DNA from: Wyeomyia smithii
Taxonomy: Eukaryota; Arthropoda; Insecta; Diptera; Culicidae
DNA length: 64,000 bases
Direction of reading: 5' to 3'
Assembly: GCF_029784165.1 (NCBI RefSeq)
Contig: NC_073695.1
Location: forward strand, 194,082,857 to 194,146,856
The translations under genes and the position numbers were made by a program. This document shows positions 36,831 to 48,781 of this stretch, in pieces. Numbering within the stretch: the first letter of the stretch is position 1; every line of letters begins with the position of its first letter. The notes below the pieces were generated by a model that saw nothing but the letters and a program-made list of their open reading frames with translations, was not told where the DNA came from and ran no database searches.

Positions 36831-39120
36831 GTGCGAAAGTAAGAAACGTTTGGACAATGCCACAAAAGATCAAAATTACTGGTCGTAGTGGGGTCCATAC
36901 AAAAAAGGCAGAACTGGAAAAGTGGTTTGATTCCATCATTTTCAAGCTGTCGACGAAGACGTGGCCCAAGAAATTGGTTGTAAGTCGAACTATTATTTTC
37001 ATGATGTCTAGACTTGTTTTGTATCATGCTAGACTAGACACGTATTGCACTTAATGAGAGTTGAATTGGAAAGGATTCCAGAACCGTATTTGTTGCACGG
37101 TTACTGATATGTGAAGTGGCATCTGTGTTCTGGGATGTCATGAATAATGTTATTCGACTTTTTCTGGAATGATAAAAAAGAAGTCTGCCGTATCACAAAT
37201 CTATGAACGATTTTTTCTGTTTTTAGTTTTTAATCACATCTTACGTCAGCTGCGGTTTCGTACTTGTGGAGTCTTGTCATTCGAATTTCAACGAATTGTG
37301 TGCAGTGCTGATAAAAGTCATTTCCCCCAGCGAAATTCTTCGAAAATTACAGCCAATCATTTTCAATTTTCACTTCCAATGATCGCAGCACTCTTTCAGA
37401 TACACTAGATTTTCGTCCTAGTAACGTGCTGTTATACTCAGATGAAATAGATCGCGCGCATCATTCACGGTTACGGAATAAAATTTGACGACAAATCCAA
37501 CCAAATGACCTTCACTTCAAAGCGAAAAAGAAAAACAAACAGTCCACTCAACCAAATGAACCTTACCGAAACACTTTTTCACTGACACTGACCGATGCCT
37601 TGACAATCTTCGTTAACTGATAAACTGATTTTGTTGTCTTGCTTCCATCGCATGAAATATAATGAGGTGTTTTGACAGTTCACTTCCATGCAAAAAGCGG
37701 GAAGGGAGAACTCTGAAACGATTGTAAAAACATAACTTTTATGGATGCTTTTTTTCACTTTCACTCAAGAGTGTCAACAAATATCAACCCTGATTGTGTG
37801 ACATAATTTCCAAAAATTTTGATTACTTCTTTTGTATAGTAGGGACTTGTAAACAAAGCACTGATATCTTTGCCAAACTTGTATTTCATTATCAGTAAAT
37901 GAATATGAATGACAGTCGCAACGATTGGTTTAGACCCGGATTTTGTTGTTCTTTTTTTATAATAATACAGATTATGTAGTTGAACAAAAAGTGCAATAAA
38001 AACGTTCCATCCGTTTCGTTTGTAACCTTAACATTTACAGCGGAGTGACTAGTTCCGTAAATACCGAACCCGTCATTTAGTCACTGCGAAACCTATGACG
38101 GTATTCGTCCACTGCTTTGCATAATAGTGACTAACTTCTCGTTGAATCGCTCGATTACGTACGTGATACCGAATTAAACAATACTTCCTGACCTACAAGC
38201 GGGGTGTAAAAACCGTTTTTCGCAAAGCTTCCTATCAGTCAAAGCGATTCGTTCGTTACTCACTCCGGGTTTGGTGATATGATAAATATTTTTCTAATTA
38301 ACTCGGTGAGCCGTGACGCTATTACGACAAACAACGGAGGAAAGTCGTCGGCGTAGGGGTAGGAGATGAACATCGTGGAATTGATTTGGTGTGGTTTCAC
38401 GACTCACTGAGCAGGAAGGCAGGCAGACAGACAAGCAGTTTCATGATGTCATTGATTGAGAAGTGCCCCTTCTTTGTGTGCGTGTCTGCGGGTGAAGATC
38501 TAGTTCTTATGACATAACACTCCACTTCGTTTTCGTCTTATCGGGCATGAGTGGAATGTTAATGTCGTAAATAAATTATCGTTGTAATTATAATGGTACG
38601 TATGAGATAGAGTTCCGCTGAAAGCGTAACGCTCACACGGATGGGAATGGAACGGTAATGAAAATGCCACAATATCATCATCACCGTATAAGTTATTTCT
38701 GTCGCATGAGTGATAAGATATTATACCGTCATTTTCACACGCGAGTTGGTTTCATACTGAAACTGTAAGTGGTATTGCCTTCTGTTTAAGGGTCAGCCGC
38801 TGTAGTGTAATGTGTGTACAAGTATGTGACTTGCAGCACTTAAACCTCGGATGTTAACCGATTATCGTGAATGCAGTCATACAGCCATAATCAAAACGGC
38901 TTCGGAATCATTTGTTTGACACCTTATGTTGACCAGAGTATGGAATTAGTTGAATAACAAAAAGGTAAATTGACCAATATATAACATACCTAATACAGTT
39001 GTCATTGTTATAGTTTTACAATTCTTCATTATGCCTTACTACTTACGTTACTTTTACGGCGACAGACCGATTATCGATCCAATGCCGAATCCAGAATACG
39101 TCGCCATGTCACTCGATCTT
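36831..39120. other. Unique DNA, no gene seen
   Basis: AT-rich, with short open frames only. No repeats or transposon motifs were recognised. Confidence 0.4.
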
Positions 39121-39124
39121 ATCT

Positions 39125-39340
39125 CCCAGATGGTCTCGAGGTACGATGCTAGCCTAATAAACCAGTCGTCGTAGGTTCGAGTCTCGGCTCGGGAGAGACT
39201 GTTAGTATCAGTAGGATCATAGCGCTAGCCCCGCAATTGCCCTGTACACTGAATGGTCGCCTGCGGAGTCTGTGTATAAATAAACAGAAGGTTGAATTCC
39301 GAATCGGAATGTAGCACCAAGGCTTTGCTTTTTTTGTCAT
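39125..39340 (+). mobile_element. tRNA-derived SINE, family A (fullest copy)
   Basis: Box A-like tggtctcgagg lies at 39,131-39,141 and box B-like ggttcgagtct at 39,174-39,184. Then come a body with agactgttagtatcagtagg and gcgctagccccgc, and a tail aatgtagcaccaaggctttg followed by a T-rich run. Copies at 13.8 and 23.6 kb share this order. It abuts the 3' end of the RTE LINE and points the opposite way. Confidence 0.75.
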
Positions 39341-39344
39341 TCGG

Positions 39345-41760
39345 TCTTGGGCTGCTATCCTCCAATCTCCCGTAACACCTATTTCGCTGGCATTCTCATC
39401 GACAGGACACATCCAACGAGTGCAGGGCCCACCTCGAAGTTGACGGCCTCTATCGTGATTTCTGCTAAATATACTCTTCACTGGTCGTCCTTCCGGCATT
39501 CTAGCTACATGCCCAGCCCACTGCAACCTGCCGTGTTTTATCCGCTTGACTATATCCGCCGTGTTCTACACCTGGTACAATTCATGGTTCATGTATCTGC
39601 GTCAAACACCATTTTCTAGTTTGCCGCCAAAAAAAATGAACGCAAAATCCTACGCTCAAAAACACCACGAGCCACCGGTCGGCCTCTTTCAACGTCCATG
39701 CTTCATGGTAGAGGGCCATGGGAAGGATAAATGTTTTGTAGAGTGACAGTTTAGTACGAGTTTGCAGACTGCGGGACCTCAGCTGGTTACGTAATCCATA
39801 GAAGGCCCTGTTTTCAGCTGCATTTTTATCTCATGGCTAAGTAAATGATGAGTCCTATTCTTGCAGCTTCCGTCCTGAGAGGTCCGAAGGCCTCTTCCAC
39901 TGCTCTGCGGTTGATACCAATAATGTCGATATCGTCCGCAAAACCTAGAAGCATGTGAGACTTCATAATGATGGTGCCTCTTCTTTGCACGCCGGCCCTC
40001 CAATGCGATATTGAACATTAATTTTGACAATCCATCTCCCTGCTTCAAACCATCTAACGTAACGAAGGTGTCCGATATCTCACCGGCACCGGATCAACCT
40101 AATTAGCTTTGTTGGGAAACCATGTTCGAGCATAATTCGCCATAACTCATTTCTCTTAACTGTATAGTACGCTGCCCTAAAGTCTATAAACAGATAGTGA
40201 GTCTGCAAGTTTAGTTCTCGAAATTTATCGAGGATCTGTCGCAAGGTGAACATTTGGTCCGTAGTGGAGAGTCCTCCTTGCAGCTCTTTCACTGCTTTCT
40301 TCACCTCGTCCATGGATAATGGGTCCACAGCTTTACCATCATCCTCAATGACGATCCTGCCTCTTACGACTACGCTGTTTTCTTCAACATTCAACGGCAC
40401 ACTAAAGTGTTCTTTCCAACGCCTAGCCACCTCCGTTCTATTGGTAATCAAGTTTCCCCTTCCTATCGTTCCATTAATTTTCTTGTAGAGGCTTTTCGCA
40501 TCGTGCTTGGAGAAGCAACCTTCCGCTTCCGCAAGAATACGCTCCCAATGCTGTCGTTTCTTTCGGCGATGCAGCTCTATCTTCCTGGTATCTTCCTACG
40601 CTTTGCCGAGTCACAGCCGTGGCTAACATGTGAACTCTGGCGCGGTTCTTCTCATCCGTAGCTCGCTGGCACTAAGCGTCAAGCCACTCATTGGACGTGG
40701 CTGTCGCAGATGTACCCAACACTTCCCCCGCTGTGGTGCTGATTCCTGATTGTACTGTGGACATGCCTCCACTGTTCATTCTGGTTACCTCCAACTTGAT
40801 CCTCGATCCGCTTACAACATTCTGCAGGTACTCTGTAGCCACTTTTTCGGTTGATAGCCGCTGGATGTTCAACTGTGTCCTCCTTATCGTCCTGGATTTT
40901 TACAACGTGTTAACCGGGAGCGAATCTTGGATACCACGAGATAATGACCCGAGTCAACGTTTGGTCATCTAAACGACCTCAGGTCTGTAACGTCTGCAGA
41001 CCATCAATCAAAACATGGTCGATCTGAGAGCAGGCCTCTCCATTCGGGTGCATCCAGATGTGCTGACGTATATTCCGGCGTGCAAAATAAGTGCTACAGA
41101 TCTCTGGCTCCAGCGAAATTGACAAGCCTCAGGCCGTTGTCGTTCGTAGTAGAGATAAGGCTTTTTCTACCAATCACGGGACGGAAGAAGTTCTCCTGCA
41201 CGACCTGCGCATTTGCATCCCCGATGACGATCTTGATGTCGTGTCCTGGGCACTCATTATACGTCTTTTCCAAGAGCTCAAAGAATTTATCTTCTGCAGC
41301 TCTCTAGCCAAGAAACCTGCACGTGTTGGTTCGAGTAGAGTCCTTACATTCCAAGTACTGAGTTTCCAATTCTAGGTCTATGCCGATTATTCCATTCCGT
41401 ATTTATATCTGGATTGCTCGTAGTACTTTACATTCGGTATGCTGCCTTACTAGGGCTGCGAAACCTTGTCTCACGACGGGGCTGCTGTCTTAGACATAGC
41501 TGGCGAAGCACCGCGATTCGTGATTCAGCGCCCGCTCCAAGTCAGACGCTGTTGTATGCCGCCCCTAACACGGAGATATAGCCGCGTACGATCCCCCTTC
41601 CCAGTCAGCATACGACCATAGTTTCCAGCGGGGGTTGGTATCCCGATTTCCGCTAAGATTACTCGTATCCCGGTTGGCACCTCGTGGAGCTTGGGATAGA
41701 CGTTGCCGGACAGAGGTGGGTAACCACAATAGGGTCTTAACTGCACGTGCCAAGCCATTT
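39345..41760 (-). pseudogene. RTE-clade LINE pseudogene (endonuclease and reverse transcriptase)
   Basis: Minus strand, N- to C-terminal. RIGNSVLGM (~41,360) stands for the 'IGTWNVRTL' start of the AP-like endonuclease. KIVIGDANAQVVQENFF (~41,190-41,240) and TNDNGLRLVNFAGARDL (~41,105-41,160) are endonuclease blocks. A linker with GEVLGTSATAT follows (~40,690). MITNRTEVARRWKEHF begins the reverse transcriptase (40,451), with THYLFIDFRAAYYTVKRN (first catalytic Asp, ~40,170), KQGDGLSKLMFNIALEG (~40,030) and GFADDIDIIG (catalytic FADD, 39,931-39,942). The C-terminal part has QWAGHVARMPEGRPVK (~39,500). Missing segments and a frameshift between ALEG and GFADD make it inactive. RTE clade is inferred from the endonuclease and C-terminal motifs. 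Confidence 0.85.
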
Positions 41761-41769
41761 ACCAACCAT

Positions 41770-43425
41770 GCCTCTTTATGCCTTAGTTTTTTTGTAAATA
41801 TTTATCATCCATATACAGCAATTCAATACAAAAAAGTTCTATTCGATTTATTTTTACTCCGACCATACTCCTTATAGTTGGCCTTCATTGAAACATTTTA
41901 GACCCGTTTATTTTTGTTTAGCCCTAAGAATGATGTTTATATTTTTGCATTGAGAGAGCTTTTGTAATGGAGACGCATTGTAGTCACGGTGGATATTGCC
42001 GATTGAAAAAATATCTCCAGAATATGAAATATGTATAGATACTTCCGTAAAAATTTGACATTTTATGTAAAATTAGGCTGATACAAATTTCGAATTCTTT
42101 TTATGTCCAAGGTTATCAAAGTTAGCAAAGGGGGTGGCAAAAAATAAATAACACCGAGACGAAAAAAAAGAAATATCTTTGATCAAAGTTTGTGTGCAAG
42201 TTATGACGTTTGTAACTTGCACTCAAATAAATGTTGAAAAATAACACTTAATTATTATTATTATTAATTTCGCTTGCCTTTTGACGACAATCCCGCTGTC
42301 ACTGGACTTGTTTGTTGCTAAATAAAGCATTTATGCTGTCGGAAAACCAATAAAATGAACAAAACGGTTTGAGCTTTTTTTTCTTCCCCTTCCAATATTC
42401 AAGATTTTTGAAGGGGGGGGGGGGTGTTCATAAAATGAAAATAAAATTTGTAACGGCCTTATCACAGAAAATAAAAAAAATGATAGAGTCTTCTGGGTCT
42501 CGATCTCGATCTAGCCAAAAGGCGAAATACTTTAATCTTTAGTAACATTTTTAAGTATTTATGAAGCTTTCTAGAGGTTCAATTGAAGCGTGTCTGAAGG
42601 CGGCACTGGGCACTAGAGGGTTAAGAGTATAGTTTGGTATTAAAAATAAAAAGCGCACTCATTACCTTCAATTTGACGCTCAAGGATTCAAAATCGGTGA
42701 AACGACTTAAAAGTTACAAAATTTTGAAAATAGTAAATTTCGAAAAAAAAATAACAAATTTTGTTGTAGATACTGAAGATTTACAATACTACATTTCGGC
42801 TTTTAGACTGACCACTATCATATTCAGTCAAAGTTCAAACGTTTTGAGACTGTTTTGAACGTTATTTATTCAACACAATTTAATCTTTTTCGCGCGGTTT
42901 CATACAAGTTTGGAACGTATCCCCGCCAAAAAAAAATCCTGTCGTAAACAACTTGGAGCAATTATAGATACAACCTTTCACACATATAAATGGACGTAAA
43001 AATAACATATTAAAAGCAAAACGTGCTAAAGTAGTAGGTACTGTTTTAAAAGTATTCTGGAGAATATCAAACCACTCTACGGTTCGTTGCCGTAAAGCTC
43101 AAACAGGAAAAAAGGCCTTCCTTCTATATGGACTTCCTCAGTGCGACCAGAATCGTTGATCTATTGTGAGATATGCCCGGGTGTCTGCTGTATCCCGCAC
43201 TTCTATAATTAGTTATACCGCTATTGAGAAGTGGCATGCTTATTGTTAATTTTTATCAGTGCTTGTGTGTAATGTACTACCCTTCCTTTTACACGCTTAC
43301 TGTTCTCCTATACCGAGCCTCCTTCCTCCTGCCAAATATCGCCAATTATAATTCCCTGGAGAAGTTTCGTTGTGCGTCCTTCTGGCCAGTTTTATTGATA
43401 AAAGGGACTTATTTTTGTTAAGAGG
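41770..43425. other. AT-rich DNA, no gene seen
   Basis: Short open frames only. A poly(G) run (~42,411-42,425) stands out. Part of 43,090-43,420 may be the distal body of the family B SINE, but this is not established. Confidence 0.4.
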
Positions 43426-43429
43426 GAGT

Positions 43430-43612
43430 CACGCAAATGTGTTGTAGATTTCAGCGTAAAGGAAGGGTAACTGGTGGGGAGCCTGAGAATAAACCCATGC
43501 TTAAAAGTCCTTTTTGACATCGAATGACCTGATTCTACTAAGATTCGAACCCACGACCATCCGCTTGACAAAGCGCACTCTGTAACCTTGCGGCTACGCA
43601 GCTCCCCGAAAA
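43430..43612 (-). mobile_element. tRNA-derived SINE, family B
   Basis: On the minus strand it reads ggggagctgcgtagccgcaa, then ggttacagagtgcgctttgt, then gtgggttcgaatcttagtag, matching the copy at 36,566-36,830. Box A-like tagccgcaagg and box B-like ggttcgaatct are both kept. This head is nearer to a tRNA consensus than the 36.6-kb copy. The 3' limit is uncertain and could reach ~43,100. Confidence 0.65.
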
Positions 43613-43731
43613 AAAAAGGCCCTACGGGTAAACTCATTCAAGTCTCTAAAGAAGTTATCTTTGGTAGAAGCATCGAAATTCACAGAAATAGTTTAAAAGC
43701 TATAATCTTTCTTTTTTTAGTTTGAACTTAA

Positions 43732-44808
43732 GAGCCAGTTCGCGAGAGGCGCAACCGCATGTTGTTTTGATGTTCTCCGATTGGGCTGAAATTTTCAGCA
43801 TTTGTTTGTCTATTCAAGGTAAGAAGTTTTGCAAAATTTCAATTTTTTTCATTGAGGTTAAGTGGGGTAAAACGGCCATTGAACAGATTTTTAACGATTT
43901 TGACCCCCCCCCCCTCCCCCTCCGTGGACAACTGTCCATATAAATTCTAAAAAAAATGTATGGACCGTGGACATTAGCCAACCCCCCCCCCCCCCCAAAG
44001 CTGTCCACGTGGTATGTGGATGGCCTCTTATGTAAATCTATTTGTCATTTTTGTCATCTTGCCTTTAGGTTCGTATTAACTTAGAGTAATTATCTAAATT
44101 TTCAGTAAATCTATCGAGTCTAACCCGAGGTCTTGCAGTATTGGTGATTTTGACGGCATTTTTCGAAAAAAAAATCTTCAAGGAACGTTTTACCCCAAAT
44201 TGCCTATCTTCTGATAGAGTAGGTAGATCTGGTAAGGTACAGTGATAATCCAAATTTTGAGTAAAATATTTTAAGTCTAGCAGAAACTACAGTGTTTCAG
44301 TGATTTTGACGGTTTTTTGAAAAAAAAAACTTTCTAGGGCCGTTTTACCCCATTTGGCACACTTGGCTTATACATGACATCAAAGCTCTTGAGTTGCTCT
44401 ACAAAACGCCTTATTCAGATATTTTTTCTAGCGATGTTGAAAAGAGTAGGATGACCCTGAAAATTGACAATTTTTAAAAGAAAAATGCGTTTTTTTCGTC
44501 AATTTACCTCTTTGCCCTATATTGTTACCATGCGTTTTATAGTACTTTTAGTGTAGAATAATACCACAAATTTTTAGAAAAATCCATCAAGTCTAGCAGG
44601 AGTTATTGCACTTTTTAGTATTTGGACGTTTTTGGACATAACATTTTCAAGGGCCGTTTTACCCCACTTAACCTCAAAGAAAAAAATTGAAATTTTGCAA
44701 AACTTTCTACCTTGAATAGACAAACAAACGCTGAAAATTTCACCCCAATCGGAGAACATCAAAACAACGTCCCTCAGAAAGGCGGTTGCGGCTCTCGCGA
44801 ACTGGCTC
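43732..44808. mobile_element. TTAA-flanked foldback element (1,077 bp)
   Basis: Inverted arms of ~160 bp (43,732-43,890 and 44,648-44,808) start GAGCCAGTTCGCGAGAG and include gttctccgattggg and gttaagtggggtaaaacggc. TTAA at 43,728-43,731 and 44,809-44,812 is the likely target duplication, as in piggyBac-type MITEs. The interior has three diverged modules, each ending in a cgttttacccc word (~44,187, ~44,338, ~44,649). It also contains a separate GC-rich insert at 43,902-44,020. No transposase. Confidence 0.65.
43902..44020. mobile_element. Short GC-edged repeat, copy 1
   Basis: A ~119-bp unit: poly(C), tccgtggacaactg, A-rich middle, ggaccgtggacatta, poly(C), aaagctgtccacgtggtatg. A closely similar unit lies at 52,397-52,514. 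Gtggac and its complement gtccac occur at intervals, so it can fold back. It is nested in the TTAA foldback element and is probably a small MITE. The poly(C) runs (up to ~16) differ in length between copies. Confidence 0.55.
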
Positions 44809-44829
44809 TTAAGAGCATACTTTTTTCGT

Positions 44830-45925
44830 TTTTGTCGACCAGTGTTTTTTTTTTTTTTTTTGTTAGATTTGGACCACTGCGACCATTGTTTTGATCTTTT
44901 GCGGTGTGTCGACCAATGTTACGTATTTGTGGTTAGTCGAATATGGGAGCGTTGTGGAAAAGGGCAAGCCAAAATATCGGATAAATTTTACCAAATATAC
45001 TATATTTTTCTTGCTGGTCGATCTCGTGAGAGTAGGTAAACATGTCTTGCTTATTTCTTCGATAATTTTGCGAAAATTTGATGTTTATTCCGTATATTTC
45101 CCACGATCGTCGACTCAATAAGATAAAAATAGGAACAAATACCCTATGTTTGGTATGTTTTGCTGCAAACTAGCACTTTCGAGAAACCGATCTTGAGTAG
45201 AAGATATACAGTCCCAGATACGTGTCACCGTGTGATACGACGCTTTCTAAACATATGACACGTGGTCGACGACATCATGAACTGAGACACGCGGATCGGG
45301 TTTCAGCTAGTAGTTAGCAACTATAATCCTTGGGAGCACTACGGGCTCGACAAACAAACGCTAAAAAAGGGTACAATAAGACGTGCAAATTGGCCACAAT
45401 TCGGCATTTCGCGCGGTCATTGTGATTATTCGCGAGACCGATTCATTGTTTCCGTGGCATATGACGCAACTCGATACAGCTTGCTGTACTTTCAGCGAGA
45501 CAAATACTACCCGTGGGAAATTCGTTATCGCCTCTTCCGGCCCCAGCTGCAATTGCAGTAGTTTACTGTATATATGAGAGCGTTTACCCGGGAGGCAAAC
45601 GAAACTTGGACGTGTACGGCTGACTGATTGCCGCTGTATGACCAGCCCGAGACCTGCTTGATACAGCACCTGTCAACGGTAGGGATATTTACGACCTACC
45701 CTTCGGTGTTTCTTTTGACCGGACTAGGAGAGGGTGATTGTAAAACTGATTGGCTGATTTTACACTGCGATTTGTGGCTACACGATAAGTCTATTCGCCG
45801 TAAACTAGACACAAGAGATATATTAACTTGTACACATGCATAAAAACTCAATCAAGTTTCGCCAAAAAAGCACTACTGATATACAATTCAGTAAATATGT
45901 TAAACAGGTTTTGTCACAATAAAGC
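44830..45925. other. Unique DNA, no gene seen
   Basis: T-rich tract at ~44,845-44,862, then ordinary AT-rich to balanced DNA with open frames under 103 codons. No recognisable domains or repeats. Confidence 0.4.
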
Positions 45926-45930
45926 AACAA

Positions 45931-46200
45931 AAAAGCTAACTTCTTTTTTTTCTGTCTCTCTTTCGGATTCTTTTCGCAGGTAAGAAGGAGGGCCAACAAC
46001 CGGTTTAGCTTCGAAATTTCGTCTCGTGCACGAAAGCGAGCCTTCCGATCAATGACCGCCCACAGCAATCGCGTCACCCTCTCTTGCTGCCACCGAAGAA
46101 AGTTTTCTGCTTCGCAGACCACCAGAACAAGAATCACCACCACACCACGTATTCGTTGAAAAAATCACTGCTTCGCGGGCTTGCGCGAATCGTCAAATGT
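45931..46200 (+). promoter_or_regulatory. Candidate recursive splice site 3 (AG|GT at 45,979/45,980) with possible RS-exon
   Basis: The branch-like ctaac (45,936-45,940) is followed by a ~35-nt tract dominated by pyrimidines (for example ttctttttttttctgtctct) ending ttttcgcag, and immediately by GTAAGAAGG. Branch A to AG is ~39 nt. A strong second donor, AAAT|GTAAGT, lies at 46,199, giving a possible 219-nt RS-exon (45,980-46,198) for exon definition. This is the best of the three sites. It could alternatively be an ordinary acceptor of a 219-nt exon that happens to start GTAAG. Confidence 0.6.
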
Positions 46201-47107
46201 AAGTCAACAATTTTCGGCCGTATCCGCCGCGCACTGTACACGGAGTCCAGCCGAACGTGTCTGGAATGTACGAGATTTGATTACTCTTTTACCTTCTTGC
46301 TCGTTGTTCATTGACGGCCGCGGTTTCACACTGTTTGAAGTTTGCCGCCTAATCAAAGGTTATTACAAAGTGACGGATCGAGACCAATCCAGTCGCGCTG
46401 CTGCACGCCATTCAGTGCGGCCTCGCTTCGACATCTTCCGGAAAAGGTCGAAAAAAAATTCGAGGAGGAGGCACAACAGTAGTGGAAATCCATTAATCAA
46501 TTATAGATCCGACGGAGAATCGAGCCCCTGTTTTCTACACACGCACACGCAGCTCGGGTGGGGAAGTCGCGGGCAGTGTCGGAAATGGAGTACAAAAGTT
46601 TCTTTTCCCTTGCTGGGGCTTGCTAAAGAACACATCGTAGCACGCAGGGCGAAACGCTGGCAGAGGGTCGCAAGAGGATCAGGAAGTGGCCAATTAATTC
46701 CGTAGAACGTTTTTATGATGTGTAATTTCGCTTCTAACTCGAGCTATTAGAGAATAGCTTAATGGTTGTGTAGTTTCGGGTAGAGAGTGGCAGCAGAGTA
46801 GTGCAACGACCAGTAGAAAGGCACTCTGTTCTCTCCCAGCGGTTTGTATAACATGTAAAACCCGGTTCGGTAGGCAGACAGGCGGTACGGTAGGAACGCA
46901 GATGGAAAGAGGCGTCGCTGAATGTGGGTTGGGAAATGATGAAGAACTTTTACTTTCTTGTTGATGTTGGATTGTGTTGATTTGCATAACCAAAGTAGAG
47001 AAAAGTAATTAAAGGTTGTTTGGTTCTGTTTGCAGTGTGTCTTTGCAATGGAGAGCATTTTGCATCGGGTAATAATTGCACCAGTTATTTGCTCGAACAT
47101 GTTAGTT
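46201..47107. other. GC-richer DNA with an unrecognised 174-codon frame
   Basis: An open plus-strand frame runs 46,181-46,705 (174 codons). It is rich in Ser, Arg and Gly, with a basic SRRRHNSSG stretch and no domain I can name. Minus-strand frames overlap at 46,694-47,100. No transposon motif is present. Given the window size, one or two frames of this length are expected by chance, so I do not call a gene. Confidence 0.25.
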
Positions 47108-47620
47108 TAATGTGCGAAAAACGGAACAATTATTTGTCGTAATATAAAACTTACGTTATGGGTCGTAATTGTTGGATTGTATATGTACTTTCGACAATAA
47201 AGCAAAGAGCACAAAACGATGACAAAGGTGTTCCTTTTATTTGATGGGAAGGGTATAAAAAATATGTGTTTATTCAATCACATTTTTTTATTATTGTTAC
47301 TCTCTTGAAAAATTTTTCGCTGTTTATATCCTCAATTCAGCCTAGATTTAGTGGAGTTATTCACAATGATGTGCCTAATAATTTACCCAGAAACATTTCT
47401 GAAGTCATTTGAAGGCATAGAGACTAACCTATTTTTATTATCAAAAATGACTTCGATTGAAATAAGAAAAGTGTCAACAAGAACTATACTTTCAAATGAT
47501 GATGATGATGACACTGGTCAACACAGGTAACTCTAAAAGCTCAAACCAGAAAAAATGAAAGCCTATAGCTATTCAACCATTACTGTGAATTTGGTGTTTC
47601 TAGCCACTAACTTTTTTCAG

Positions 47621-47689
47621 GCTTGCTTGTCTCGTAAACATAACGTTGAAGCGACGAACCTGGCGAGCAATTACTATGCAAACTCTCAC
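47621..47689 (+). other. Exon-like segment, duplicated (copy 1, 69 nt)
   Basis: It is bounded on the left by cactaacttttttcag (branch-like ctaac and pyrimidines, though branch A to AG is only ~10 nt) and on the right by a consensus donor, CAC|GTAAGT. Length 69 nt is a multiple of three. Two of three frames are open; frame 1 reads ACLSRKHNVEATNLASNYY and then four more residues. I do not recognise the peptide. The short branch distance weakens the case. Confidence 0.3.
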
Positions 47690-48712
47690 GTAAGTTGATG
47701 CGTAATGATAATGGCTAGGGGCACAAAAATTCATAGGAATGGTTGAAAAGCTATAATCATTCATTTTTTTCAGTTTGAGCTTTTGGAGTGCATATATTTT
47801 CGTTTTGCTGGACGATTTATGTATGTAATATATTTTAAAAAACAAACAATGTAATTAGAGGGCAAGCAAATAACGGACTAATCAATTTCAGACAAACCCT
47901 TCAACAAAATACCAATGGTTAAAAAAGATTAAAAAAAACTTTTCAATCAATAAAGCCCAACTAGAAAAATATTTGATTTGATTAGAAATTGAACCTAATG
48001 TTCAATAGCGGTCACTAATCAGAATTGGTTTTAGATAAAGATCCAAAATCTCGTGAGAGATCCTATAATTTGACAGTTCTCGATAACGAACCCTTTAATT
48101 CACAGGCAAACCTAAGCCATTCTAGTTTTCGCTCCATAACTTGAGATTTTAATGACTAATACACAAAACGGTTATTTCTCCGTGGATTTCTTAAGGTCGA
48201 CTTGTGCGAAAAACGGAACAATTATTTGTCGTAATATAAAACTTACGTTATGGGTCGTAATTGTTGGATTGTATATGTACTTTCGACAATAAAGCAAAGA
48301 GCACAAAACGATGACAAAGGTGTTCCTTTTATTTGATGGGAAGGGTATAAAAAATATGTGTTTATTCAATCACATTTTTTTATTATTGTTACTCTCTTGA
48401 AAAATTTTTCGCTGTTTATATCCTCAATTCAGCCTAGATTTAGTGGAGTTATTCACAATGATGTGCCTAATAATTTACCCAGAAACATTTCTGAAGTCAT
48501 TTGAAGGCATAGAGACTAACCTATTTTTATTATCAAAAATGACTTCGATTGAAATAAGAAAAGTGTCAACAAGAACTATACTTTCAAATGATGATGATGA
48601 TGACACTGGTCAACACAGGTAACTCTAAAAGCTCAAACCAGAAAAAATGAAAGCCTATAGCTATTCAACCATTACTGTGAATTTGGTGTTTCTAGCCACT
48701 AACTTTTTTCAG

Positions 48713-48781
48713 GCTTGCTTGTCTCGTAAACATAACGTTGAAGCGACGAACCTGGCGAGCAATTACTATGCAAACTCTCAC
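48713..48781 (+). other. Exon-like segment, duplicated (copy 2, 69 nt)
   Basis: Same sequence and splice-like borders as the segment at 47,621-47,689, carried by the second copy of the 1,092-bp tandem duplication. If real and used, the pair would be tandem duplicate exons whose joint inclusion keeps frame, because 69 is a multiple of three. Confidence 0.28.

Noticed and set aside
47505..47540. Recursive-splice candidate at acacag|gtaact
   Set aside because: No pyrimidine tract upstream.
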